64,000 bases of DNA from Chitinophaga agrisoli (GCF_008386695.1 NZ_VUOC01000004.1:622327-686326); one strand, 5' to 3'. Positions 10,701-19,662 are shown, counted from the first letter of the stretch. The notes: generated from the letters alone by a model not told the origin. Numbers and translations: made by a program.

Positions 10701-12295
10701 ATATTACTACTTTCGTTCAATGACCACAGTCTGGCAGAATTATCCTCACCGCTCGTTACAAGCCATTTTCTATCCGGGCTTATTGACAAACAATTAATCT
10801 TTCCAGTATGTCCAATAAAGTCCTGGGCTCCAAAATTCCTCCACGCTGTATTACCATCAAGTACAATGTTGTTTCTACCGGAATCGCCCTTTAATGATAA
10901 CAGCGTAATAAGATTGTCACTCCGTGTAACAGCAATATTATTGTCGTCAACAAAAATAACCTGCTCGCAATACGCCTGAGCGCTTACGGTAAATGAACTG
11001 ACGATCCAATCATCTCCCTCCCGCGTCAGTACTGTGACCCGGTTATCGTCTCCAACACAAGCAATTTGCCGCCGGTCAGGACTTACTGACATATCGTTAA
11101 TTGAAGACCAGTGTCTCCCTATTTTTCTTCGGGTATTATTTTTTAAGTCGATAATATATACGTCATCAGTTCCATCTCTTACAATTTCCTCCTTATTGAG
11201 CATCAGCGTTATTGCCCTGTAATGACCGAATGAAGATAGTTCTTCGTCTCCCACGTCATGCATTATTTTCCCGCTGCTAAGGTCAATCCATGTTCTCAGA
11301 TGATGTGGCATAGCGTTACTTATTGAACGCATGTAGCTTTCAGATGCATAGCCACTTAGTATCATATATTTCTCATCACTGGTAAAGTCAATCCTGGAAT
11401 AATTGCGGGCATCATAGACAGAAGAATCCCGGACACTCAGAAACCCGCCCTGATTTTTAATAGCAATACTCCTTATACGAATGGTATCCAGAGGTTTTAA
11501 GGTGTTCGAAAATTTAATAACACCTGCTTCATACTCGTATTTTGCATCAAGGTTAGCGCCTTTTATGAGCTCATACTTAAGTTGCGTTGCTGCATATAAA
11601 TACTTTCCATCGGGGCTGAAGGCAAACGCCATAAACCTTCCATCAACTTCGGCAACCGATTTTTGCTTTCTGTTTAACAATTTTAATTTCGCCTCCTGCC
11701 GGTAATTATCAACAAATCCCAGGTAAGCAACTATATTTTCGTCAGCAGGGTTTATGCTAAAGTCTGATATCGCATCCATTTTGTCCAACAAGGAAGGAGG
11801 TATTTTATTCAAAACCTGGGAAATTAATAACTCTGCTTCGCGGGATCTTCCAATTTTCAGGCTGCTATCGATGTTGACAATCGCCGTATTAAAGTCATTA
11901 TTGGATAAAGCGATCCTGGCTTTCGCCAAATACTTATCACCTAGTAGGTTCTGGGCTATTTCATATTGTTTTTTTGTCTCCCTGTTTGCCTTCTTTTCCC
12001 GTTCCCCAAGGTCTATGGCAATTTTCTTTTGCCGCAATGCTTCGTTTCTTGCTTCAACTGCTGAATCTCTTTCTGCCCTGATAAGATCAAAAACGTATAA
12101 GATCGTCCTATCCGCCTCTGGTGCGGCCTCCGGATCACAGATTTTATAAGCTCTTAATTTTGTCAACGCTAAGCTAAAGTCCCTTTTTTCGATTGCTGTA
12201 TTTGCTTTCTGCAATATAAGTAAACAGTCTTTTGTACTTTGACTGAATACTTTAAATGGGGGCGCCCAAAGAAGAACAATAATCAGATATCTCAT
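7784..12295 (-). CDS. Exported WD40-repeat / HEAT-repeat protein
   Basis: 1503 residues. A signal peptide (about 1-18, ending KVFSQ) precedes a helical, partly charged region (about 20-165, TPR/coiled-coil-like). A long WD40-type beta-propeller region spans about 180-920, with typical repeat ends such as VTSGEDNSARLW (near 512) and VASGSRDRSVRIW (near 838). HEAT-like helical repeats occupy about 1000-1440 (for example AIGSYGPSAAEAIPVL and ALGNIGPKAVPAI). No enzymatic motif was seen. Such scaffolds bind proteins. The signal peptide puts the bulk outside the cytoplasm. It lies 46 bp after the caspase-STAND gene; in related proteins WD40 repeats are often fused C-terminally to the STAND-membrane unit, so this looks like the detached sensor half. 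Role inferred. Confidence 0.75.
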   Translation of the reverse strand: MRYLIIVLLWAPPFKVFSQSTKDCLLILQKANTAIEKRDFSLALTKLRAYKICDPEAAPEADRTILYVFDLIRAERDSAVEARNEALRQKKIAIDLGEREKKANRETKKQYEIAQNLLGDKYLAKARIALSNNDFNTAIVNIDSSLKIGRSREAELLISQVLNKIPPSLLDKMDAISDFSINPADENIVAYLGFVDNYRQEAKLKLLNRKQKSVAEVDGRFMAFAFSPDGKYLYAATQLKYELIKGANLDAKYEYEAGVIKFSNTLKPLDTIRIRSIAIKNQGGFLSVRDSSVYDARNYSRIDFTSDEKYMILSGYASESYMRSISNAMPHHLRTWIDLSSGKIMHDVGDEELSSFGHYRAITLMLNKEEIVRDGTDDVYIIDLKNNTRRKIGRHWSSINDMSVSPDRRQIACVGDDNRVTVLTREGDDWIVSSFTVSAQAYCEQVIFVDDNNIAVTRSDNLITLLSLKGDSGRNNIVLDGNTAWRNFGAQDFIGHTGKINCLSISPDRKWLVTSGEDNSARLWSLNESSNIALWGSKRGVVKAQFDRSGSLISASTDGTLLAYNLSESLRFNISSNPWRPRNEKAVPDVTWDEGGDLTRAVIRQELGLCRDIIFDKEKNILYSIDYGDSATVWEWKGRLRPIERIKRSALDSTEKLYFLDGDMKHFVEVVQSSRLILHGFSGKVDSSRTAFGRFSASGKYFVWYNLSDQKLVIWNTDNPNSPYQSYDFVGTAGPNMEELKFSDNEEAFAFPCYHDGPAIGIVSLKLAKSFLYIKDITGYSFDISPNGRSIVAAGRTGEVYHYSFVDNYERILGRHSRYVSSVAFSRDGEYVASGSRDRSVRIWPISNTVGDYSYLSFTNPVERVLFSPGGEQLLIAAGNGVHSLYFPGREIVNLFNSAVLAERTANAGIRNSRIANRTYNSPLGILPAKNAGTRLNYVSRVLGRNMDLSATRMKSLQDVICFKKNPYTEKLRAVFELSAFGSRALNCIDAIFEAHPSEVNFGTDELHDAICTELLSYTGRTTGRELIGSCQRVNNKWSKVAILQALSRPEFASKEVNTFLINNFNSEDNDIRIMSAVALPPSLLNTRAMEIMAEAVYEGHDLRDDCNEKMQLYGKNAVPYLIHCLQAKGGNYDDSPADLARKSLVAMPFDPSKIIIDSLNTERSSLEFKAELAGVLAERGRRSPEVLKLYLAIIKQAEDNKQLDQSLESIIYAIGSYGPSAAEAIPVLVDLMRNDKGTELYFPLSTALGNIGPKAVPAIFNALPNVGQKTKRYFYKALQSYPDSSKIVLPYLVEDLKHCNDFDCEELLELLAKFGNDAASALPVLFEKLKERNDYVIDDVVTAIGNINQQPIESAGAIVEVIERISNLPELEGYIASEAAIEQLKIKGVPVNVLMVVGDLDDMYREKSIFRNILYGRLGADIMTKYGDLILNACLSDAPHYCDKAYYFSDCCEALKKLSIYPEGIEERLIAVMGRVRCCFNLVNAIQPTIDFVRATRIAKGK

Positions 12296-12341
12296 ATGGG
12301 TGTCATTTTGATGATGATGGCTGCCATCCTACTGCCTTGTT

Positions 12342-14912
12342 TTACTTATCCAGCTTAAATGCCTCTACATATGATTGAAAACCGGTCCGACTAACTTCTT
12401 TCCGTATGGTAGGATCTGCCGACAGCTGCTTATATATGTTATAGGCGTTGCTAAATTGAATTTTGGCGAGTCTATGCTCTTTCGCTTCCATGTAGACGAT
12501 CCCATTCTGCACATTCTCTTTAAACCGGGCAATTTGATAGCTTTTAAGGTTGTTATCAGCCGCATTTTTTAATACAAATAGAAATATAGCTGCGGCTGTC
12601 AGCAAAACGAATGTAATCGTCACCGCCGACACTGTAACCCTTTTGGACCGGATTTTCCGGGCATAAGCTTTAGACACAAAGGCATTCTCCGCTTTGTTGA
12701 GCTGATCTCCGATTTGATCTTTTACCTGCAACAGCTTGGGATGCTTTGACCATGAATCCAGATAACCTTTCTGTTCCTCAACAGAAGCCGAGGCAAACCT
12801 GGAACTGATGTCACTGACAGATTTCAGTAATTGTATTTCTTCCTGAATATTAGTATTCAGGACATTATTTCTCCTTTTTAACCATTCCGCCAGTATTCCC
12901 CATGATCTTAACAATGCATCATGTGATGGTTCAATAAATGGTTGATTTTTTTCGTCGACATCCGTTTTCAGTAAGCCCGCCGACACCAAATTTCCGGCGA
13001 TAGACTTGAACCTGGCCGTTTTACCAGCGTTGTCGAATTCAAGCTCATCATTCTCCGTGAGTCTTTCAATATGCGTATAAATCCGCTTTTTAGATATGCG
13101 TCCTGATTCGAAAGATATCATTCTATAAATAAGGTATCTAAAAAACGTTTCGGATACGGAATCTCCGCTTAACTTCTTATATTCATTTGTAGCTTTACGG
13201 TCTAATATACCACTCAGGCCTCCAAACTTATCATATACCTCTTCTAATAAATTATTTCCATCCCGGTTTTCGTAGATTTCACTTAACGCCATGGATAGCA
13301 ACGGTAGCGAGCCCGGGTTCTGATAAGCATCATCGACTATTCTATCAATAAATTTATCGGATGATTTACCATTATTGCCAATGCCTTTAAATTCGAGGAC
13401 TTCCTGCACTGCGGGTTGTACCACAATTTCCTCAATTTCTTCCCTTAGAAAAGGCGGCACTATAAATCGATATTTTCCTGCATTTTCCTTTTCGATATTT
13501 AGCAAAGCGGACTCTCTGAACTGGCTCTCGAAGTCGGTTCTAATGGTTATAACCACCAGGTGCCTGCTGACAAGCCCGAGCAGTTCCATTTCAAAATCCG
13601 TTCGTTCACTTTCCTCCGTACTCGTAGTGATCAATTCCTCATACTGATCCACAAGTAGCACTTCCCGTTCCTCTGAAGCTTTGAGTTTGTTTAGCAGGCT
13701 TCTATTAGAAGTCATCGGTGTTTTACCTGGCCGGATCTCATGCACTGTCTGGCTTTTCTTATAATACGCCAGCAGCCCCGCCTTTGCCAAAGAGGATTTA
13801 CCAATACCTGAAGGACCGGCCAATACGATTAGATTATACTGCTGCGCAGCCTCGATCAACCCAATATTTTTACCAGCGCCATCATGCCACCCATCCAGGA
13901 CACGTTGCCGCCCATAGAATATAGAAGCATCACCAATATTATAAGAATCCAATCCCTTATAGGGGTTGGTCTTTGTAACGCTTTTTAAGTCAGCAATACC
14001 ATCTTTCATAGAAGGATTGATGAAAAAAAACTCGCCCTTTCCATGCTGATCTTTGCTGGCATCAATTATTGGAAACAGCATTGGCAATTGCCGCTTATTA
14101 CCTTTGATGCCGGCGTTGTATAACCGTTCAAAGATCCTATTTTGCAGGTAAAAACTTAATTCAGTGGCAGTGATAATACCATCAGGAGGAGCATTTCCAA
14201 AACTTAAGTCAGCTGAGCCATCCTTCAGCGCTTTCACCAGTACTTCCGCAAAAGGTGAAAGCATACCTTTATCATCACCTTCGCGCTTTCCCAGGCGAAG
14301 CGTATCTACGGCCTTCTGGTCATGAGCCGAGGATGTTAAAACCTGCCAGGCCTTATTAGTTGCATACTGTCTAAATCGCTCGAAGTAAATATTTTTGGGC
14401 ACATCGCATATTATGCCCCGCGTCCTATTTGCCCATCGAAATGCACCCGCATAGCAGCAATCGAGGATTAAAAACAAATGCTTACATTTTAAATTGTTTA
14501 ACACTTTAAATATATCACTCATTTTCAGGAAAGTATCCCATTCTCCAGGTTGCGCATCAGCAGCCAGTAAATATCCCTCCGGCTCGCCTTCGCTGTCTAT
14601 TGCAATACCATGGCAGCCGAAATATATTATAATACGTCCCGTTTCTTCAACGTCAATGCTGGAAAGGAAAGAAAGGATCTCAAGTGAAGTGGGTGAAGCC
14701 ACATCTACTCCCGCGTTTTGCTTTACATTATCATGCCGATCGCGGATATCGAAAGAAGTAAACCCATGATATTTCTCTAAAACCTCCTTTATCGCCCTTA
14801 CGTCATTTGACGGGCTTTCCAGGTCGTTGATCGAGCTGGAGGAATACTTGTCTACAGGTATAAAGTAGGCTTGACTGGAAGAGAAATATTGATTTATTGA
14901 AACCTGGGGCAT
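12342..14912 (-). CDS. Caspase-like protease fused to STAND NTPase with C-terminal membrane anchor
   Basis: 856 residues, probable first gene of the operon. Residues 1-290 form a caspase/metacaspase (C14-like) domain: catalytic His101 in YFGCHG and Cys153 in LDCCYAG, each after a hydrophobic strand. NPYKGLDSY (near 317) begins a STAND domain of the nSTAND1 type: Walker A GPSGIGKSS (366-374), Walker B EVLLVDQYEEL (417-427). A single transmembrane helix lies near 759-781 and is followed by a 75-residue TPR-like tail that would face the periplasm if the protease is cytoplasmic. There is no N-terminal signal. Known relatives couple NTP-dependent assembly to protease activation in conflict or cell-death systems. 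Both catalytic residues and the P-loop are present, so activity is plausible; the substrate is unknown. Confidence 0.85.
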   Translation of the reverse strand: MPQVSINQYFSSSQAYFIPVDKYSSSSINDLESPSNDVRAIKEVLEKYHGFTSFDIRDRHDNVKQNAGVDVASPTSLEILSFLSSIDVEETGRIIIYFGCHGIAIDSEGEPEGYLLAADAQPGEWDTFLKMSDIFKVLNNLKCKHLFLILDCCYAGAFRWANRTRGIICDVPKNIYFERFRQYATNKAWQVLTSSAHDQKAVDTLRLGKREGDDKGMLSPFAEVLVKALKDGSADLSFGNAPPDGIITATELSFYLQNRIFERLYNAGIKGNKRQLPMLFPIIDASKDQHGKGEFFFINPSMKDGIADLKSVTKTNPYKGLDSYNIGDASIFYGRQRVLDGWHDGAGKNIGLIEAAQQYNLIVLAGPSGIGKSSLAKAGLLAYYKKSQTVHEIRPGKTPMTSNRSLLNKLKASEEREVLLVDQYEELITTSTEESERTDFEMELLGLVSRHLVVITIRTDFESQFRESALLNIEKENAGKYRFIVPPFLREEIEEIVVQPAVQEVLEFKGIGNNGKSSDKFIDRIVDDAYQNPGSLPLLSMALSEIYENRDGNNLLEEVYDKFGGLSGILDRKATNEYKKLSGDSVSETFFRYLIYRMISFESGRISKKRIYTHIERLTENDELEFDNAGKTARFKSIAGNLVSAGLLKTDVDEKNQPFIEPSHDALLRSWGILAEWLKRRNNVLNTNIQEEIQLLKSVSDISSRFASASVEEQKGYLDSWSKHPKLLQVKDQIGDQLNKAENAFVSKAYARKIRSKRVTVSAVTITFVLLTAAAIFLFVLKNAADNNLKSYQIARFKENVQNGIVYMEAKEHRLAKIQFSNAYNIYKQLSADPTIRKEVSRTGFQSYVEAFKLDK

Positions 14913-15150
14913 ATAAGGAATTATTTATGTTGTAATGCTGATTTCCTATAGTACAGGGGCACCGATAACTGATAGAAGTATGCCGGATGGCACTATAAAA
15001 GGAGAGAAAGCGTTACATAAGGCTGCAGTTTAGTTATCTTTGGGGTAAGATTCTACATCTTTTTTCTTCGATAAACAGTCATTTTGATTGATAGACAAGG
15101 TCAAATTACACCAGTTCATGATATTTACCAAAAAATTCCGGTAAGGAGCA

Positions 15151-16764
15151 CTACTTTCCTCCATAGATCTCCAGATCGACCACATAGGAACTCTTTGTGA
15201 TATGCCAGAGGCTGATCTGCCCAACTGCAACACCGTTCCTGTTTTCAATATCCCAGTCCCGCCGTTCTTCATCTTCATCCTCCTGTTCGCTGACCTTATA
15301 CCGCTTGCTGGTCAGGCTAGCGATAATGCGCGCCACAATGGCCTCCGCAGCCGCATTATCCGTGCCATAATAATATTCTGCCTCCAGGCTAAACGTTCCC
15401 TTTTTTTTGTTATAGTGAATCTTTGTTTCTGTAGTAGACGGTATCTGGATCTTACTGCGGTAGTAAATATCATCGGCCGGCTCATCATCCAATATTGTTC
15501 CCACATTCCCGATATAGTCTGAAAGATAACCCCGCAGCCGGATCAACCCATCGAGAACAACATTGTCATCACCGTTTCCCGCATCGCTATAATGTTGGGC
15601 AGCCACTGTCTGCTCACCTTTATCAGACAGGCTGGAGCAGAATAAAAGTGACCCGCCCTCCCCGGGATATACAAACCGCGGCATGAGCTCCCTGCTAGCC
15701 ATCCATTGCATACTATCTGCGATAGTCCGGGACTCCCCGGCCGGCAGGGTGATGGAATACCCTTTTGTGGCGCGCAGGTCCCAATAAAGGGTATTGGACG
15801 GATCGTCCCGCAAAACCGTATAGATCTGGCTATAGAAATTAACTGTTATAGTCCTGGCGCCCTGGTTGTATATTTTGTGATTATAGAACAAAAACGGATG
15901 GCTGGATTTAGTATCCCAATCCCACGTCGTATTGATAATGATATCCCGGCAGTTGACCATTGGGTCATGAATGATCTTTTTTGCATGTCGCATGGACCAG
16001 GTGACCAGGTTATCACCGGGAAGATAATACAGGATCTTCTTATACGCCTCCTCCGTTGCCCTATATGTTTGGTTATACGCGTTTGTATTTCCCGGAACAT
16101 CCGGATTATTAATGATCTCTCCATATAACCATATATTTCCATAGGCAATACCATCCCTTAATGCAAGCCGCCGCTGTTCGCTTGTTGGATGGGAATTATT
16201 GAAATTGTAATTCTGCCCTAAGTCAAAGATAGCAGTAAGCCCTGCGTACATTTCGTTTTTCAACACATCCAGCTTTTGCTTAACCCGGGGATCGTTTATG
16301 TTGCTGATGCGGGCGTCTTCCATCCACTTAAAAAATTCTTTGGCCATCATTTGATAAAGCAGGAAGCCGGCAATGATATCAGCTTGGCACTCCATAAGCA
16401 ATCCACTGGCAATAGTATGATAAAAACGATACTGGACCTGGTGCCCTAATTCATGCGCCAGTAAGAGCCGGATCAGGGCGGTTTGATGTTGTTTGCCAAC
16501 CTTGCGGACCATCTCCTGCAGCTGGGGGATATTGAGCACCACCCGGCCTCCCTGCAGGGATGAGGAAGACATGTTTGCCTCGTAGTCAAATTCCAGCCGT
16601 GCGGCCGGATCTTTTGCATAGTACTTAAGCGTATCGAAATCATACCGGATCTGATCAGTTAGCTGATGATCCTGCGCCAGCGCCGGTGCACCTGACAACA
16701 AGACGAGGAGGCAGGCCGCTGAGGCCAACAAGAGGAGCCTAGGCGCTACTGTTATCTTTTTCAT
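15151..16764 (-). CDS. Exported zinc metallopeptidase-like protein (HExxH)
   Basis: 537 residues from the Met at 16764, chosen because it begins a proper signal peptide (MKKITVAPRLLLL...ALAQ, about 1-30) and reduces overlap with the upstream gene to 26 bp; an earlier in-frame start at 16812 is less likely. HELGH (104-108) is a zinc-binding HExxH motif, and ECQAD (125-129) supplies a likely third ligand, as in M48-like peptidases. HPTSEQRR also fits such families. The C-terminal half is beta-rich and unrecognised. Predicted periplasmic or surface peptidase; substrate unknown. Last gene of a tight four-gene operon with a membrane protein and two exported proteins. Confidence 0.72.
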   Translation of the reverse strand: MKKITVAPRLLLLASAACLLVLLSGAPALAQDHQLTDQIRYDFDTLKYYAKDPAARLEFDYEANMSSSSLQGGRVVLNIPQLQEMVRKVGKQHQTALIRLLLAHELGHQVQYRFYHTIASGLLMECQADIIAGFLLYQMMAKEFFKWMEDARISNINDPRVKQKLDVLKNEMYAGLTAIFDLGQNYNFNNSHPTSEQRRLALRDGIAYGNIWLYGEIINNPDVPGNTNAYNQTYRATEEAYKKILYYLPGDNLVTWSMRHAKKIIHDPMVNCRDIIINTTWDWDTKSSHPFLFYNHKIYNQGARTITVNFYSQIYTVLRDDPSNTLYWDLRATKGYSITLPAGESRTIADSMQWMASRELMPRFVYPGEGGSLLFCSSLSDKGEQTVAAQHYSDAGNGDDNVVLDGLIRLRGYLSDYIGNVGTILDDEPADDIYYRSKIQIPSTTETKIHYNKKKGTFSLEAEYYYGTDNAAAEAIVARIIASLTSKRYKVSEQEDEDEERRDWDIENRNGVAVGQISLWHITKSSYVVDLEIYGGK

Positions 16765-17326
16765 AACAAAATATTGACTGGATAATGGATATAATAAAAC
16801 AAGCCACTCCAATTACGCATAATACGTACAGACAGAACATAATGTAAAAATGCGTCCGGATCTCGGCTATGGGCCATATAAGCTGCGTATCCCCTTCCCT
16901 TGCACTTACAAAAAGCTCGTCATCTACAAAAGGAAGCCCAAGTTTTTTAGCCACTTCTTTTTTTTGTTCGACCGCTTCCGCAAACATGGTTTTACCTGTT
17001 GCCAGCACTTTGTTGTTATAGAATTTAACGGACCAATTGTTCCGGGTAACGGCGTATAGGCCAATGAAAACCAGGCAGATAATAAACGATGCGATAGCCA
17101 CCCGGTACCATAATCTATAGTCTTTATGAGCGGACCGCTTTTTTATAACGATAAATATAATGGCAATGAGGCCGGCAATAATAAACCGGGTAAGCGGCGT
17201 TACCGGCGAGGTATCGTTCCGGTTCAATAAGGGCGGCGCGATCAGGAATGTACCTGCTATGGCCATGATCCAGATAGCGGCTTGCGCAAATCCGGCCCAT
17301 TTGCTTTTTATATAATCCGGGAACAT
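16739..17326 (-). CDS. Multi-pass membrane protein of unknown function
   Basis: 195 residues with three hydrophobic segments in the N-terminal half (about 12-30, 47-62 and 75-92), a soluble stretch of about 65 residues, then a fourth segment near 160-185. The loop contains many Lys/Glu residues (EAVEQKKEVAKKLG). No enzymatic motif seen. The gene starts 10 bp after the preceding gene and its end overlaps the start of the HExxH peptidase gene by 26 bp, so the products are probably made together. It could anchor or regulate the peptidase; that is inference from position only. Confidence 0.65.
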   Translation of the reverse strand: MFPDYIKSKWAGFAQAAIWIMAIAGTFLIAPPLLNRNDTSPVTPLTRFIIAGLIAIIFIVIKKRSAHKDYRLWYRVAIASFIICLVFIGLYAVTRNNWSVKFYNNKVLATGKTMFAEAVEQKKEVAKKLGLPFVDDELFVSAREGDTQLIWPIAEIRTHFYIMFCLYVLCVIGVACFIISIIQSIFCYEKDNSSA

Positions 17327-17336
17327 GGAGATGGAT

Positions 17337-17987
17337 TTAAGGGATATTAAACTCTACCAGGCTGTCTTTTTCCGGGCTGATCTCTATTGCCAGCGTTTGC
17401 AGGACGTTATAATCGTTTGACCCTGTGATCCACATCTCATAATAACCGGGCACCATTTTATCCGTAGCCGGGCTGGAAAGGCCCAGGAAATTATACCGTG
17501 GGCGCTCATAGTTGACCTTATATCCCAATGGAGCATACCGTACCCGCAGGGAGCTGATAACATTTCCATTCCTTTTGGTTACTACTTTTACCGCTATGAG
17601 ATCAGTGGCCACCGTTGAGCCCAGTTTCCCGGACCGTGTGCCAAACTTAAGGTTGAGATCTTTAGAGAGCATGCCGAGCAATTGTCGTTGTTGCCCCGCA
17701 TCCTGTTGCTCAATTCCCTGGCAGAGGTCAATGATGTCATCCAGCGTTTTGCCGTACAGGACGGGAAAGTCCTTCGTATAGAGACTAACATTGGTAATAG
17801 CGTCCGCAATGGCATGCTGGCAGGCCTTAAGCAGCTCTTCTGTTTCCGGGGAGGGGTTGGTGATCCTGCTGATCCCGTCGCTGATCATTTCCAGTTTATC
17901 CGTGATAGCATCCTGGTTTATTCTGCCCTGGCCGGCAGCTATGAAGCGCAACATCAGCAGCAGAACCAGACAATATATACGGAGCAT
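17337..17987 (-). CDS. Exported protein of unknown function
   Basis: 216 residues beginning with a signal peptide (MLRIYCLVLLLMLRFIAAGQG, cleavage near 18-20). The first half is helical with acidic stretches; the second half is beta-rich and ends in a strand typical of a small beta-sandwich (KDSLVEFNIP). I do not recognise the family. It is the second gene of the 18384-15151 operon, 4 bp after the DUF3887 gene and 10 bp before the membrane-protein gene, so a shared envelope role is likely. Confidence 0.62.
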   Translation of the reverse strand: MLRIYCLVLLLMLRFIAAGQGRINQDAITDKLEMISDGISRITNPSPETEELLKACQHAIADAITNVSLYTKDFPVLYGKTLDDIIDLCQGIEQQDAGQQRQLLGMLSKDLNLKFGTRSGKLGSTVATDLIAVKVVTKRNGNVISSLRVRYAPLGYKVNYERPRYNFLGLSSPATDKMVPGYYEMWITGSNDYNVLQTLAIEISPEKDSLVEFNIP

Positions 17988-17991
17988 AGTT

Positions 17992-18384
17992 TCAGGGTTT
18001 TATATAAAGTCCGATTACTCTGTCATCCTCAGTAAAGGTGGCCTCCAATGTGGCGTTTTCATTCTTAAACTTACAACGTAGCTTTACCTGGTTAAACCCT
18101 TGTACAGTTGCCATGGTAGTGGATAATACCTTTTCAAACGGGCCATTGACATCAATAGTGCTTTTCCATACTTCAGCGATCTTTTCCGCAGGCAGGCCGG
18201 CTTTGAGGCTGGAGTGGAAATCCTTTCTTACGTCATCATACTTTTCGCTTACCAGGTTATTAAGGATCTCATTGGTTATCTTTTTCCGGCTTTCTTCATC
18301 ATTACCGGGATGTAGATTGGATTTGCCTGCATATAGCGTAAACGCCAGTGCAATAATGGACAGTAAAAGGATGAATCTTTTCAT
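17992..18384 (-). CDS. DUF3887-like exported small protein
   Basis: 130 residues with a signal peptide (MKRFILLLSIIALAFTLYAG). The mature part fits the DUF3887 fold: a helical stretch with LVSEKYDDVRKDF and LPAEKIAEVW, then a short beta sheet (GFNQVKLRCKFKN, ATFTEDDRVIGLYIKP). DUF3887 domains resemble NTF2-like proteins and often accompany exported hydrolases; no catalytic role is established. First gene of a four-gene operon leading to the HExxH peptidase, so its promoter should lie in 18385-18732. Confidence 0.7.
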   Translation of the reverse strand: MKRFILLLSIIALAFTLYAGKSNLHPGNDEESRKKITNEILNNLVSEKYDDVRKDFHSSLKAGLPAEKIAEVWKSTIDVNGPFEKVLSTTMATVQGFNQVKLRCKFKNENATLEATFTEDDRVIGLYIKP

Positions 18385-18732
18385 ATGTATAGCTTTTATT
18401 AGAGATGAACAATTTGGATTGGATCAATACGGTATAGGACCGTGCCCTGTAAGCACACAGTTATAAATTTATTATTGGGGCCCCGGCTAATGGCTGATAA
18501 CAATCTATAATGAATGAGTGAGCACACCTAAGGCAGTTTTTATTGGCAAGGTTTTGAGGTTATTGCTTTAGGTTGAAAATGTTCAACTAATTCCATGCTG
18601 TTCTGGGGCTATCGGTATTTTAACATCGAAAATGTACGAATTGTTTTGGTTACTTTCAAAATTTTGTAAATCTGTTACCGGCTTTTGCGAACAGCACCCA
18701 GTTTTCCGGGCGGCAGATTGTGATGACAGCTA
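18385..18732. other. 348-bp gap with no gene recognised
   Basis: No convincing ORF in any frame. It is AT-rich and lies upstream of the minus-strand DUF3887 operon, so it should hold that promoter. I found no clean TAnnTTTG box on the minus strand and no strong hairpin. Confidence 0.5.
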
Positions 18733-19521
18733 TCAGGAATGCGGCTTTTGGGTAAACTGATCCATATGCGCATCCACATAATCCACGATCTTTTTGAAAA
18801 ATTGTTTTTTATACGCCTCCTGGTAAAAGTAAGCCTTGATCTTATCCGCTGTTTTCAAGTCCTTATGGGCTGAACGAAAATCCGCCAATTTTTGCTGTGG
18901 GTTGCCGGCCGGATCATTCAGGATGCTGGTCTTTTTAGCAAAGCTGTTCTTTGTACGTAAAAACTCATCCAGGCATTTTGCATAGTCCGCGGAGATAACC
19001 CCTGCCTGCAGCTCCTTAAAAACCTCCGTTACCGCAAAGGCAAGCTCGGGGTAATTAAAAAAGAACTGATAAACGCCACCGTTATCCGTTTCGTTGTTGA
19101 ATATCACTACAGTATATAACAATTTCTGTCCTTTCGTGAGGCTGTCCAGGTATTGCTGGCGGCTGGCCACTTTCCCTTCCGCCAATACCGGCAGCGTATC
19201 CAGCAGGCCACTTACATAGACCCAAAACTTGTTACTATACTGATCAAAATGCTCCCAGGAATATTTCGTATTCACTTGCTGCAGCCATTGGCTGTTATAA
19301 GCCGGCGCAAAAATAACTGTATCCTGGTTGCCCGCATAAATACTAAAAAAACGGGATGGAGCGGCCGGTTCCGGAGAGAGCGCAGCTTCCGCAAGCATTT
19401 GTTGTGCGGCCACCGCCGGTGCTGCTCTTTTCCCAATCAAACTGATAACGGACAAATAGATAAAAATAGATACTGCGGTTATGACGGCAAGGGATAGGAT
19501 GATGATCCTGGCTAATTTCAT
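18733..19521 (-). CDS. DMP19-family (DUF4375-like) membrane-anchored protein
   Basis: 262 residues from the Met at 19521, which directly starts the hydrophobic segment (MKLARIIILSLAVITAV); a start nine codons upstream is possible. After one N-terminal transmembrane or signal segment comes a soluble domain with VVIFNNETDNGGVYQFFFNYP, the hallmark of the DMP19/DUF4375 family. The family founder is a DNA-mimic/antirepressor-like protein from Neisseria, but most members are uncharacterised and this one is exported or anchored, so a DNA-mimic role should not be assumed. It stands alone between the peptidase operon and the DUF4157 remnant. Confidence 0.7.
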   Translation of the reverse strand: MKLARIIILSLAVITAVSIFIYLSVISLIGKRAAPAVAAQQMLAEAALSPEPAAPSRFFSIYAGNQDTVIFAPAYNSQWLQQVNTKYSWEHFDQYSNKFWVYVSGLLDTLPVLAEGKVASRQQYLDSLTKGQKLLYTVVIFNNETDNGGVYQFFFNYPELAFAVTEVFKELQAGVISADYAKCLDEFLRTKNSFAKKTSILNDPAGNPQQKLADFRSAHKDLKTADKIKAYFYQEAYKKQFFKKIVDYVDAHMDQFTQKPHS

Positions 19522-19662
19522 AGGATGTATTTGCTCAAATATAAACATTCAGATATAACAACCGGACCAAATGCAAAATATTGCCGCGGGGTGCAGGCAG
19601 CTGCCGGCGATCAAAATTAATTTAATACCTTACAGTAGCTATTACGCCAATCCCTCAAAAAT

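Noticed and set aside
12342-14912. Bacterial gasdermin partner of the caspase
   Set aside because: Searched the flanking genes for a small gasdermin-like protein with a C-terminal lipid-modified tail; none is seen near the operon.
15035-15042. TATCTTTG box on the plus strand
   Set aside because: Perfect -7 match but no plus-strand gene lies downstream for 4.6 kb; it points into the antisense of the peptidase operon. Not called as a promoter without transcript data.
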